From Candidatus Rifleibacteriota bacterium (GTDB lineage Bacteria; Riflebacteria; Ozemobacteria; Ozemobacterales; Ozemobacteraceae), in NCBI GenBank assembly GCA_017526725.1, contig JAFXRA010000344.1, forward strand, positions 1-16,937: DNA of 16,937 bases, read 5' to 3'. The notes below the pieces were generated by a model. It made no database searches. It had not been told where the DNA came from and was given only the letters and a program-made list of their open reading frames with translations. A program made the position numbers and the translations under genes. Positions 1 through 7,795 of this stretch are shown here, piece after piece (positions within the stretch are counted from its first letter, which is position 1; the number at the start of each line of letters is the position of its first letter).

Positions 1-272
1 ATGATTTGTTGGGAAGAGAAGACAGCGAACGCTTGATTTTTTCTGGGAACGTAAAAATTTATGAGCCTGAAGGCGAAAACCCTAGTGACGGAAAGGGCGA
101 CCGACTTGATTATTTGAGAAAACGTTCATTGGCTGTTTTAAGTAGTGCTTCTGGCAATGCTTTAATCAATACTTGGGAATTAAACCCTGAAACAAATCAA
201 AAAGAAAAAAGAAGCCTTAAGGGTAAGCGCGTAATTTACAACACTCTTACCAAAGAAGGCATTTCAGAATAA
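1..272 (+). CDS. LptA/OstA-like envelope protein, 3' end only
   Basis: This is the C-terminal 90 codons of a gene whose start lies before the window. The frame is open from base 3 and stops with TAA at 270-272. The TTG at 6 is probably not the true start, because the frame continues upstream of it. The fragment has the rhythm of OstA/LptA beta-jellyroll repeats: a 'FSGNVKIY' strand, then 'GDRLDY', then a 'GKRVIYN' strand near the end. In that family the repeats form a periplasmic bridge carrying lipopolysaccharide from the inner to the outer membrane. The assignment rests on this pattern alone, because no N-terminus or signal peptide is visible. It could instead be an LptC- or LptD-N-like protein. 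No convincing terminator follows. The next 86 bases are A+T-rich and lead into the palindromic repeat. Confidence 0.5.
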   Translation, partial: DLLGREDSERLIFSGNVKIYEPEGENPSDGKGDRLDYLRKRSLAVLSSASGNALINTWELNPETNQKEKRSLKGKRVIYNTLTKEGISE

Positions 273-358
273 CTTTCTATTATGGTAAACACAAAGATTT
301 TCTTTTTTAAATAAGTCTTTGCTAATATTGTTTTTTTATTGTAGCGTCTTCCAAAGAT

Positions 359-528
359 TGTCCGAAAACTAGAAATTTGATGAAAAATCAGTATTTATTT
401 GTTTGTTGCCTACCCATTGTCATAAACGTATAGCTTTCAGGGCTAAAGCCCATACGCTATACTTTTTATGACAAATGTGTAGGCAATTCGAACAATCTTA
501 TTTGGACTTAAAAATTAGTTTTCGGACA
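359..528 (+). repeat. palindromic dispersed element, copy 1
   Basis: This is a 170-bp intergenic element bounded by a perfect 13-bp inverted repeat, TGTCCGAAAACTA at 359-371 and TAGTTTTCGGACA at 516-528. A second, inner inverted repeat occupies 406-486. The core at 374-508 matches the reverse complement of 9446-9580 with 8 differences in 135 positions, counted by eye. It contains no ORF of useful length. It lies between two + strand genes, reads in their direction, and is not followed by a T-run. It may be a MITE-like or REP-like element, or a structured RNA embedded in transcripts. The rest of 273-687 holds no gene. Confidence 0.85.
406..486 (+). repeat. inner long hairpin of repeat copy 1
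   Basis: This 81-nt inverted repeat begins TTGCCTAC (406-413) and ends GTAGGCAA (479-486). Further paired blocks inside it are GTCATAAA with TTTATGAC, GTATAGC with GCTATAC, and GGGCT with AGCCC around a two-base AA centre. Small bulges separate the blocks, so it is an imperfect but very long stem. Copy 2 keeps almost the same hairpin, with one stem substitution (GACATAAA). Confidence 0.85.
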
Positions 529-653
529 GCCTCCGGGAGGTCTCAGGTTTAACTGTCCGTAGTATTATTATAAAAATATTATTAAGTTATTAAGAATAAT
601 AGACTTAATTGCTTAGTAATAAAAGAAAAACCAAATTATCGTTAAGCATAATA

Positions 654-684
654 TTTTTCCTGCCGATAGGGGTGGCAGGAGAAG
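654..684 (+). promoter_or_regulatory. hairpin masking the ribosome binding site of the 88-aa gene
   Basis: TCCTGCC at 658-664 pairs perfectly with GGCAGGA at 674-680 across a 9-nt loop. The T-run at 654-657 can extend the stem by four pairs, two of them G-U. The 3' arm contains the AGGAGA Shine-Dalgarno (677-682) that lies 5 nt before the ATG at 688. In RNA the ribosome site would therefore be folded away, which is a typical layout for translational control by a protein, RNA or temperature. The regulator is unknown. Confidence 0.55.
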
Positions 685-687
685 AAT

Positions 688-954
688 ATGTTTCTAGCCG
701 GTCTTATAATGTCTATTACCTTGGTTGTTGGCGGTTTTACAATTGCTGAGATTCTATTTTATACGCTTAACGGCAGGTTTTTCTGGAGAGCTTTTGTTCC
801 AGCCGCTTTGAGATTCACGCTTTTACCAGATGATAAGGTTGAATTAGACTGCTACGATGTTCTGACGGAATATGCTTCTCTTATGTTATATTGCTCTGGT
901 TTAGTACTTCCTTTTATTGCGCTGAACTTTATGGGGTTTGTTCATATTTTCTAA
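688..954 (+). CDS. small hypothetical membrane protein (88 aa)
   Basis: I do not recognise this protein. It is short and hydrophobic. Residues 1-27 form a probable membrane segment, a more polar middle (about 28-62, including 'LLPDDKVELDCYD') follows, and residues 63-88 form a second hydrophobic stretch ending at the C-terminus. The start is supported by AGGAGA 5 nt upstream of the ATG. A strong terminator follows 23 bp after the stop, and the frame is clean, so this is likely a real gene. It lies alone, downstream of the palindromic element and convergent with glgP. Its ribosome binding site is within a hairpin, which suggests regulated translation. A two-helix inner-membrane protein is the safest description, and no catalytic motif is visible. 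Confidence 0.65.
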   Translation: MFLAGLIMSITLVVGGFTIAEILFYTLNGRFFWRAFVPAALRFTLLPDDKVELDCYDVLTEYASLMLYCSGLVLPFIALNFMGFVHIF

Positions 955-977
955 AAACTTACGCATTTTCTCAAAAG

Positions 978-1009
978 AAAACCCCTCAGACTAATGTCTG
1001 AGGGGTTTT
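978..1009. terminator. bidirectional rho-independent terminator
   Basis: A 14-bp perfect stem, AAAACCCCTCAGAC (978-991) and GTCTGAGGGGTTTT (996-1009), closes a TAAT loop. It has T-runs on the + side and, through the A-rich 5' flank, on the minus side. It lies between the convergent 88-aa gene (stop 954) and glgP (stop 1022) and should end both transcripts. Confidence 0.92.
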
Positions 1010-1021
1010 TCTATCTGTTAA

Positions 1022-3580
1022 TTATTTAGCCCAGATAATATGGCCGGTAAGTAATGGGTGAATCAAATCTTTATGATTTGGCAATGCTCTGACTGCAAGA
1101 CCCATTTTACCGCTGGTTGCAAGACCTATACCACCCTTGAATTCAGCAATATCGCCGTCTTGCTTAATGAACTGAAGGTCAACTATGTCGCCCTGTGGTA
1201 AATCTTCAGTGCTTACCATTTGGCCGTAGAAAGCTTGAACAATAATGTCGCTGGCTTTGAGATTACCAAGTTTAACTTTTGCGGTAACTTCAAGAATGTC
1301 ACCAACACGCTGTTCATCATGACCGTTAGCATTAACTTCTGTAATCTGGACATTATGCCATTCTGTGCCGATGGTGTCTAACCAGGCTGCTAGTTCTCTG
1401 GCACGCTGTCTGTTATTTTCAGAAAGTTCTTTATAGTGCTTGTCGCAAGGAACATAGAATCTGTTAGTATATTCTGAAACCATGCGGTTAGTGTTGAATA
1501 CAGCATTAACTTCTCTCATGCTGTTCTTCATCATTTCAATCCATTTGCGTGGGATGCCGTCGCTTGAGAGATCATAGAAGGTTCTTGAAACTTCTTTTTC
1601 AAGAAGTTCATAGAGAGAATTTGCTTCAACTTCGTCTTGATAATCGCTGTTTTCGTATTCTTCACGAGTTCCGATAGCCCAACCGATACCAGGATTGTAA
1701 GCTTCATCCCACCAACCATCAAGAATAGAGAGGTTGAGAACACCGTTTACGGCAGCTTTCATACCAGAAGTACCTGAAGCTTCCTGAGGTCTGCGTGGGT
1801 TGTTCAGCCATACATCAACGCCTTGAACCATATAGCGAGCTACAACTACATCGTAGTCTTCTATGAAGACGATGTGTTTGCGCAATCTTTCATCATTGCT
1901 CTGTTTAACGATTTCTTTAATGAAATTCTTGCCTGGTTCATCCTTTGGATGAGCTTTACCAGCAACTACAAGCTGTATTGGTCTTTCTGGATTGCAAAGA
2001 ATCTTGATGAGTCTTTCTTTGTCTTTAAAGAGAAGAGTTGCACGTTTGTATGTAGCAAAACGTCTTGCAAAACCAATTGTGAGATAGTTTGGATTCAAGA
2101 CTTCTCTTGCACGAGCGATTTCTGATGGAGGAGCATTGCGTGCTTTCAACTGAGCTTCGATTCTGGTTCTGACGAAAGCAACAAGACGTTCTTTGCGGCG
2201 TTCGTGAGTTCTCCAAAGTTCTTCCATTGGAATCATGTCTATTTTTTCCCAAACAGTCTGGTCGCCAGGATTGTTTGTCCAGCGGGGGCCAAGATATCTG
2301 TCAAAGAGTAAAGACATTTCCTGAGAAGCATAAGAACGAGTGTGAACACCATTAGTAATAGACTTAATCGGGATTTCCTGGAATGGAACATCTGGATAGA
2401 GACCACCCCACATTTTGCGTGAAACAGCTCCGTGAAGTTTGCTGACGCCGTTTGCTTCGCCGCAGAGGTTCAAAGCGCAAACTGCCATTGAGAAGCCGTC
2501 GCCCTTTGGAGTGTTGTTCTGCCAACCAATCTTAAGAAAATCTTCCCAGCTGATGCCTAACTTAGAGTAATAGCTGGTGAAGTATTTTTCCATTAAATCT
2601 CTTGGGAAAATATCTATGCCTGCTGGAACTGGAGTGTGGGTAGTGAATACGTTACCGGCACGAGTGAGTTCCAAAGCTTCACGGTAGTTCATGTTGTGTC
2701 TTTCCATAGAAACTGCGATTCTTTCAAGAGCCAAGAATGCAGAGTGACCTTCATTCATGTGGTAAACACAGGGGTGAACTTCGATAGCATGGAGAGCGCG
2801 CAAACCACCAATACCAAGAACTATTTCCTGCATGATACGGGTTTCTGTATCGCCGCCGTAGAGTTCTCTGGTAATCCAGCGGTCGCCTTCGTTGTTCATT
2901 GGTGTATCAGTGTCTAACAAATAAAGGGGAACGCGGCCAACCTGAAGTTTCCAAAGCAAGCATTTTACAACGCGGCCAGGCAACTGACATTCAATAACAA
3001 TCTGGTTCTTTTCGCTATTGAGAACAGGAGTTATTGGCATATTGTGGAAGTCGTTTTCTGGATAAACTTCTAACTGATATCCGCCGGCGTTAAGTTTCTG
3101 TTTGAAATAACCAACTCTATAAAGCAGACCTACAGCTACTAACGGAACACCTAAGTCTGAGGCAGATTTGAGATGATCGCCAGCGAGCATGCCGAGACCG
3201 CCTGAATATAGTCTTACACTTTCGGTCAGACCAAATTCTGCAGAGAAATAAGCAACTTCTGCTTTTGCTCTAGAACCATGGTTTATATCAAACCAGGTCT
3301 GAGTATCGTTCATATAAGCAGTAAAGCTTTCATAAACTCTCTGAAGATTTGCTAAGAAAGCTTCATCTTTTGCTTTTGCTTCAAGACGTTCTTGAGAAAT
3401 GGAGCCGAGCATTTTTACTGGATTGTGGTAGGTTTCTTCCCACTGTTTTGGGTCTAAACGACGCCACAATGCAATAGCTTCTGGATTCCAGCACCACCAA
3501 AGGTTATAAGCTAAGTCTTTGAGGTGTGCCAATGGTTCTGGCAAGCTTGGAACTACGATAAAAGTTTTAATAGGCTTCAT
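1022..3580 (-). CDS. glgP: alpha-glucan (glycogen/maltodextrin) phosphorylase, GT35
   Basis: The enzyme releases glucose-1-phosphate from the non-reducing ends of glycogen or maltodextrin in the cytoplasm, using pyridoxal phosphate. The 852-aa length and N-terminus match the bacterial/archaeal branch that carries a DUF3417-type N-terminal domain (about residues 1-110, with 'NLWWCWNPEA'). The catalytic body follows. It includes 'SGGLGMLAGDHLKSASDLG' (126-144), 'EGHSAF' (277-282), 'FARRFATYKRA' (504-514) and the PLP-lysine motif 'EASGTSGMKAAVNG' with the lysine at 608. No key residue is missing. AGGAGA lies 10 nt before the ATG. A promoter upstream and a terminator downstream suggest a single-gene transcript. 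No other glycogen genes are in the window, so the physiological polymer is not shown. Confidence 0.95.
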   Translation of the reverse strand: MKPIKTFIVVPSLPEPLAHLKDLAYNLWWCWNPEAIALWRRLDPKQWEETYHNPVKMLGSISQERLEAKAKDEAFLANLQRVYESFTAYMNDTQTWFDINHGSRAKAEVAYFSAEFGLTESVRLYSGGLGMLAGDHLKSASDLGVPLVAVGLLYRVGYFKQKLNAGGYQLEVYPENDFHNMPITPVLNSEKNQIVIECQLPGRVVKCLLWKLQVGRVPLYLLDTDTPMNNEGDRWITRELYGGDTETRIMQEIVLGIGGLRALHAIEVHPCVYHMNEGHSAFLALERIAVSMERHNMNYREALELTRAGNVFTTHTPVPAGIDIFPRDLMEKYFTSYYSKLGISWEDFLKIGWQNNTPKGDGFSMAVCALNLCGEANGVSKLHGAVSRKMWGGLYPDVPFQEIPIKSITNGVHTRSYASQEMSLLFDRYLGPRWTNNPGDQTVWEKIDMIPMEELWRTHERRKERLVAFVRTRIEAQLKARNAPPSEIARAREVLNPNYLTIGFARRFATYKRATLLFKDKERLIKILCNPERPIQLVVAGKAHPKDEPGKNFIKEIVKQSNDERLRKHIVFIEDYDVVVARYMVQGVDVWLNNPRRPQEASGTSGMKAAVNGVLNLSILDGWWDEAYNPGIGWAIGTREEYENSDYQDEVEANSLYELLEKEVSRTFYDLSSDGIPRKWIEMMKNSMREVNAVFNTNRMVSEYTNRFYVPCDKHYKELSENNRQRARELAAWLDTIGTEWHNVQITEVNANGHDEQRVGDILEVTAKVKLGNLKASDIIVQAFYGQMVSTEDLPQGDIVDLQFIKQDGDIAEFKGGIGLATSGKMGLAVRALPNHKDLIHPLLTGHIIWAK

Positions 3581-3627
3581 TAAATGTAGGTCTCCTAAAA
3601 ATTAGTGTATAAATTTGTATGCCAAAA

Positions 3628-3657
3628 TTTATATCATTATTAATATAAACCTTGCAA
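3628..3657 (-). promoter_or_regulatory. putative sigma70-type promoter of glgP
   Basis: On the minus strand TTGCAA (3657-3652) and TATAAA (3633-3628) are separated by 18 bp. A TGA just before the -10 gives an extended -10 (TGnTATAAA). The predicted start of transcription is near 3621, leaving a leader of about 40 nt before the glgP ATG. Confidence 0.5.
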
Positions 3658-3684
3658 GAGGGTACATAAATTTTATTCAGTCGG

Positions 3685-5730
3685 TTATTCTTCCTTCATG
3701 GAATCTAATAGTGCGGTGACGGAGCTAGCACCTAAAGAAATAGTGCCACCGCCGTCTAAGCCTTTTAATAAAGAAAGTTTTATTTCATAATCTTCTTTTT
3801 CTTTAGAATATTCATCTTGTTCTTTTTCGTAATCTTCGCTGTGTTTTACTAATTTAATTCCTTCCATAGATTCAATAGCCGTTTTAATACGTTTATAAGT
3901 TGTTTCTCGTTCTGAAGTAGTATCGTAGCCTTTTTGATAAATAATCATATAAATCTTTTTATTATTACCAACATGTATAGTAGCCAATTTAAATTCACCC
4001 AAAAAAGGCTTTTTACTTTTTACAGTAAAGATAAAACCATTCGAACCTGATTTTAAATAGCTTGATTCTTTTACATTTTTTGCTACTGTTCCAAATTTAT
4101 ATCCGCATAAAATATCATCTATGCTGTCTACTTTTATATATTTTTCTGTATATTCTTTAGTTAGTTCATCCTCATATTCTTCATTCTCGAGTTCATTTTC
4201 TTTTTTCTCAAGTTCTTTTTTTTCTTTTTCAATTTCCATTTTCTCAATGTTAGCTCTTTGCTCTGGAGTCATCTTACTTAATGCTTCATCAAGGTCAAAA
4301 TAATTAGATTTAGACTCTTGTCGAAGATTTTTTAATATATATTCATCTTTTGTTAAAAATTTAATGCCAAAATCATTATTTATTGTTTCGTATTTCATAT
4401 TGTTGTATTTATTCGTTTTAATTACTGTTTCAAAATTTTTATATGAAATAACGTCATGTTCTTTTGAACTTATTATGTTTGAACCCGGTAAGTATATATC
4501 CATGGATACTCCAGAAAGTTTACTATCTGGAGATGTTGAACCAACAAATTGGGCTATTAAACTTGGAGAGTATTTAAAAGAACCAGTATGGTTATCTATA
4601 TATTCATAAGTTGCCAGAACAGTTGCTGTGCCGTCAATAATAACTCTAGTTTCATCAGTAATTAATCTGAGGTTTAGGTAGTCCGGGATTTTGTTGCTAA
4701 TAAAGGCATAAGCAATGAGTTTTGATGGTTTTTTACTTTCCAATTTATTAACAGATTCAGAAACTTCTGTTCTTAATTTATTGTCCCAGGTTGATATATC
4801 TTTATTACTTTCATGATAAGGTAAATCGCAATAATTATATAAAGAGTCGAATAATTTTCTTAATTCATTAGAAATATCTTTTACTGCCGTATTTGGGTTT
4901 GACAAGCTGGTTATTGCATAGTTTCCCTGTTCTGATAATTTTTTTATCATATTTTCATATTCATCTAATTCATAATTGACTGTTCTAGACAATGGGGAAT
5001 AGTTTTCTGAAATAGCATATAAATCTTTTGCCATAGCTCGAACCATTTTTGAATTATGTTTTAAGCCGCTGTTAGCAATATATATTAATTGGCAGCATGC
5101 ACATCTGAGAATATTATTTGCTGTTCTTAAGTTTTCTTCACTTGCACTATCTGCATAATCAGTAAGAAGTTTAATACTTAATCTAGCCGCAGCATAACTT
5201 AATAAAAAGGCTGAATTCCCGTCATCTTTTTCTTCAAAACAATTTGCAATTAAGCACCATTCGATTAAAGTATTTTGATATTTTTTTAAATCAGGGGAAT
5301 ATGGGAGGGAACTTTTTTGTGCTGTTTTGCTGCTATTTTCAAAACAGTCAGGTTTAGAGAATTTTCCAACTAGTTTTTTTATTTTGGGTAATAGATCTTT
5401 TTTGTATCTGCTTAATGCTGTTTTTTTGTAAAGAAGAACCCCTTCGTAATGACGGTACATTTTCTTTTTATCCCTTAAATCGTCAGGATGTGAAAAGCAG
5501 TAATCAATTAAATTTTCAGTGGAATTACTCAAAAAGTCTTTCATTTCTTCTGGAAATTCTCCGTTCGGATGTTTTTCCTTCAAATCATTAACTGTTGTTT
5601 GGGCTAATTCTTGTATGCTTTGTGTAAATTTTTTGTTTGCGTGAATTTTATAGCCAACGAAGAGAGCAATACTGCCGAGAAATGCTATGACAACAAGAAT
5701 TATGGCTATTGAAAGACCTTTTTTATTCAT
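3685..5730 (-). CDS. hypothetical membrane-anchored protein with charged coiled coils (681 aa)
   Basis: I do not recognise a named family. Residues 6-27 form one N-terminal membrane anchor preceded by 'MNKK', so most of the protein should lie outside the cytoplasmic membrane. Residues 30-340 are mainly helical, with several cysteines including 'CACC' at 210-213. Residues 341-480 look beta-rich. A highly charged Glu/Lys coiled coil spans about 482-530, followed by a small beta-type region (534-625, 'GYKFGTVAKNV') and a second acidic helix (628-656). The middle beta region loosely recalls periplasmic domains that start with a Gly-x-x-Phe/Trp-Gly-Thr/Met motif, but I would not name it. The start is supported by AGGAG 10 nt before the ATG. 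It lies 56 bp downstream of ahbC in the same direction and may share its transcript. Base composition is more A+T-rich than in the flanking enzymes. Confidence 0.8.
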   Translation of the reverse strand: MNKKGLSIAIILVVIAFLGSIALFVGYKIHANKKFTQSIQELAQTTVNDLKEKHPNGEFPEEMKDFLSNSTENLIDYCFSHPDDLRDKKKMYRHYEGVLLYKKTALSRYKKDLLPKIKKLVGKFSKPDCFENSSKTAQKSSLPYSPDLKKYQNTLIEWCLIANCFEEKDDGNSAFLLSYAAARLSIKLLTDYADSASEENLRTANNILRCACCQLIYIANSGLKHNSKMVRAMAKDLYAISENYSPLSRTVNYELDEYENMIKKLSEQGNYAITSLSNPNTAVKDISNELRKLFDSLYNYCDLPYHESNKDISTWDNKLRTEVSESVNKLESKKPSKLIAYAFISNKIPDYLNLRLITDETRVIIDGTATVLATYEYIDNHTGSFKYSPSLIAQFVGSTSPDSKLSGVSMDIYLPGSNIISSKEHDVISYKNFETVIKTNKYNNMKYETINNDFGIKFLTKDEYILKNLRQESKSNYFDLDEALSKMTPEQRANIEKMEIEKEKKELEKKENELENEEYEDELTKEYTEKYIKVDSIDDILCGYKFGTVAKNVKESSYLKSGSNGFIFTVKSKKPFLGEFKLATIHVGNNKKIYMIIYQKGYDTTSERETTYKRIKTAIESMEGIKLVKHSEDYEKEQDEYSKEKEDYEIKLSLLKGLDGGGTISLGASSVTALLDSMKEE

Positions 5731-5786
5731 TACACAGTGACTCCTGGTTTGATTTTATTTATGTAAAGTATATGTTTTGTTCTATT

Positions 5787-6992
5787 CTATTCTTGGGTTT
5801 CTTCTTCGGTTAGATAGCAAGCTGGGTCTGTCTGCCAGGGGTCGTTATAAACTCTGAAAGCTCTGACTCTTAAAGAGCCGCCGCACATCTTCTTGAATTT
5901 GCAGTTTGCACATTTGCCTTTTAAGAGAGGCAAACGGTTTTTTAAGCCCGCCATTAATTCGTCTGAAGTATCTTGCCATATTTCGGAAAATTTTCTTTCT
6001 CTGATATTTCCAAAAGTTTTATCCATCCAGAATTGGTCGGGGTGGACATTACCCTGCCAGTCTATTTCGCCGATTCCAACACCGGTAGAGTAAGCACCGC
6101 CGCCATTCCATTCAAGAAGTTTTCTGACTTCTTCTGCTCTGGCTGGGTCTTCCTTCAGAAGCTTCATATAAATGTAAGGCCCGTCAACGTGGTTATCTAC
6201 GGTAAGAATATCTAAGTCAATGCCTGAATTAATTGCTTCTTTGGTTCGTCGGCAGATAATATCGAGGGCTTTGCGACTTTCTTCGTGAGTTAAATCTTCG
6301 CTGCTTTTTCCTCTGCCTGAATAGACCAGATGGTAGAAGCAGGCTCTAGGTATTTTTTCTTCTAAAAGAAAATCAAATATCTTTTCTAAGTCTTCAACGT
6401 TTTTGCGGGTTAAAGTAAGTCTTAAGCCAACTCTCTGTTCAACTTCGACGCAGTTTCTAAAACCTGCCATAGCTTTTTCAAAAGCGCCTTTAACGCCTCT
6501 GAACTTGTCGTTGGTTTCACCGATTCCGTCTAAGGAAATGCCGGCATAAATAAAACCAGTCTTTTTGATTTTTGCAGCAATTTCTTTTGTTATTAGAGTG
6601 CCATTTGTGGAAAGCACTGGTCTGACACCTTTGCTGACTGCGTATTCAGCTAAGTCGAACAAATCTGGGCGCATAAGTGGTTCGCCACCGCTCATAAGTA
6701 GAGCAGGAATCTTAAATTCAGCTAAGTCGTCTATAAGGGCTTTTCCTTCAGCATTTGTTAATTCGTTTGGAGCAAGATTTCCGTCTGAATTTGCGTAACA
6801 ATGGGTGCACTTAAGATTGCAGCGCCTAGAAACGTTCCAGCAGACTACTGGTTTTCGTTCTGAGGCTGATTTGGCTACTTCATGCCCTTTGTATTGATGG
6901 GAATGAGAAACATGTCCATGATGAGCCTGACCGTATCTAAGTGGGTCGCCTGTGGTTGAGTGGTTTGCGTAAATCTTGCTAATATTAATCAT
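5787..6992 (-). CDS. ahbC: 12,18-didecarboxysiroheme deacetylase, radical SAM (AhbC)
   Basis: AhbC removes the two acetate side chains of 12,18-didecarboxysiroheme to give Fe-coproporphyrin III, a late cytoplasmic step of the siroheme-dependent haem pathway. The radical SAM cluster motif CNLKCTHC has cysteines at 58, 62 and 65. 'SGGEP' is at 101-105. A C-terminal SPASM-like cysteine set is at 361, 364, 370 and 392 ('CANCKFKKMC' and 'DPACYL'). Family hallmarks are the 'ISK..' start, 'DPLRYG' (16-21), 'LTVDNHVDGPYIY' (263-275) and 'VHPDQFW' (316-322). The 401-aa length is usual. AAAAAGG lies 7 nt before the ATG. An unusual histidine-rich stretch (H24, 25, 27, 30, 32, 37) precedes the radical SAM core. 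No AhbA/B or AhbD is nearby. The related NirJ proteins are an alternative, but the DNHVDGPYIY and HPDQFW motifs favour AhbC. Confidence 0.88.
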   Translation of the reverse strand: MINISKIYANHSTTGDPLRYGQAHHGHVSHSHQYKGHEVAKSASERKPVVCWNVSRRCNLKCTHCYANSDGNLAPNELTNAEGKALIDDLAEFKIPALLMSGGEPLMRPDLFDLAEYAVSKGVRPVLSTNGTLITKEIAAKIKKTGFIYAGISLDGIGETNDKFRGVKGAFEKAMAGFRNCVEVEQRVGLRLTLTRKNVEDLEKIFDFLLEEKIPRACFYHLVYSGRGKSSEDLTHEESRKALDIICRRTKEAINSGIDLDILTVDNHVDGPYIYMKLLKEDPARAEEVRKLLEWNGGGAYSTGVGIGEIDWQGNVHPDQFWMDKTFGNIRERKFSEIWQDTSDELMAGLKNRLPLLKGKCANCKFKKMCGGSLRVRAFRVYNDPWQTDPACYLTEEETQE

Positions 6993-7010
6993 TTGTTTGC
7001 CTTTTTATGT

Positions 7011-7054
7011 GTATACTTTAAAGTAATACTAACCAAATTTCTTTAATAATTCAA
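7011..7054 (-). promoter_or_regulatory. putative ahbC promoter with palindromic operator
   Basis: On the minus strand TTGAAT (7054-7049), a 17-bp spacer and TAGTAT (7031-7026) form a plausible sigma70-type promoter. Immediately downstream and touching the -10, bases 7011-7029 form an imperfect palindrome. Its 10-bp core ACTTTAAAGT (7015-7024) is perfect and is flanked by GTAT and ATAC arms. A protein bound there would sit over the transcription start, so this is a candidate repressor site. Confidence 0.4.
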
Positions 7055-7161
7055 TAACCAAACTACTCTAATAACTTTATTCTATTGTAAAATGATGTGA
7101 AAAATAGTAACTTTAAAAATAAGGTTTAAGCATTTTAATATTAGAAAGGATAAATAATAAT

Positions 7162-7782
7162 ATGCGACGAAATCTTTCTATTAAGATATTTTTGGGGTTA
7201 TGTCTGGCCGGTTTTCTTATGACATCTCCAAATGCTTTTGCAGAAAATGATTCGGGAGCCGATAATAATGAAAATATAAACAATGATGTTTCTGAGAGCA
7301 GTATTGTCGATGATCTCTGTGAGAGATTGGCCAATGAAAATGGTGATCCTAAGCTGGGTTCGCGTAGATTCAAGGAAGTACACTTAAGTGCCACAAATAA
7401 AAAAGTTTATGTTCCTTTATGGTTCAATGAAGAATCACCAAAAGACAGTCCAGATCCTTTCAGACCAAAAATTGAAAAAGAAATTGTGCTTCCACCTCCA
7501 AGAACTGGTTCAGACGGACCAAAACCACCAAAACCACCTGTAACACCACCAAAGAAGGTAATCCCTCCTTTAAAACTCTTTGTTAAAGGTATTGTGGGTA
7601 ATGAAGCACTTCGTTATGCTGTAATTGTATTTGAAAATGAAGAAAGAACTGTTGTAAAAGACCAGATAGTAGAAGGAAAATTTAAAGTTGTTGATGTTTA
7701 TCCTGATAGATTAGTTGTATATTCTAATGCTGAACAAAGACGATACACCTTTAAAATAGGTGAAGGTGAGCATGTAAAATAA
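7162..7782 (+). CDS. exported PilP/GspC-like protein (206 aa)
   Basis: The first 27 residues look like a cleavable signal peptide ('MRRN', a hydrophobic core, then AFA before Glu28). A disordered acidic stretch follows, then 'DPFRPK' (98-103), a proline-rich linker (about 111-136), and a compact beta domain (137-201) starting 'PLKLFVKGIVGNEALRYAVI'. The order DPF motif, Pro-rich linker, small beta-barrel resembles PilP of type IV pili and the HR domain of the type II secretion protein GspC. Both are periplasmic links between inner-membrane parts and the outer-membrane secretin. The usual neighbours (pilM/N/O/Q or gsp genes) are absent, so the machine it serves is unknown. AAGGA lies 11 nt before the ATG. 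The gene stands alone, divergent from ahbC and closed by a hairpin terminator. Confidence 0.75.
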   Translation: MRRNLSIKIFLGLCLAGFLMTSPNAFAENDSGADNNENINNDVSESSIVDDLCERLANENGDPKLGSRRFKEVHLSATNKKVYVPLWFNEESPKDSPDPFRPKIEKEIVLPPPRTGSDGPKPPKPPVTPPKKVIPPLKLFVKGIVGNEALRYAVIVFENEERTVVKDQIVEGKFKVVDVYPDRLVVYSNAEQRRYTFKIGEGEHVK

Positions 7783-7795
7783 TTCTTAGTTTATG

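Noticed and set aside
286..345. Possible terminator after the LptA-like gene (CAAAGA/TCTTTG and T-rich stretches).
   Set aside because: The stem is short, A-T only and has an 18-nt loop, so it is not distinguishable from A+T-rich background.
273..687. tRNA, riboswitch or CRISPR array in the largest intergenic regions (also 9347-9633 and 16763-16937).
   Set aside because: No cloverleaf with CCA-type ends, no known aptamer core and no regularly spaced direct repeats are visible. The structure present is the two-copy palindrome.
1823..2125. 100-codon + strand ORF inside glgP.
   Set aside because: It is antisense to a strongly conserved coding region, has no matching family features and no start signal.
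4121..4303. Serine/phenylalanine-rich + strand ORF.
   Set aside because: It is the antisense shadow of the Glu/Lys-rich coiled coil in the 681-aa protein, with no ribosome site of its own.
6565..6798. 77-codon + strand ORF opposite ahbC.
   Set aside because: It is antisense to the conserved radical SAM core and has no independent evidence.
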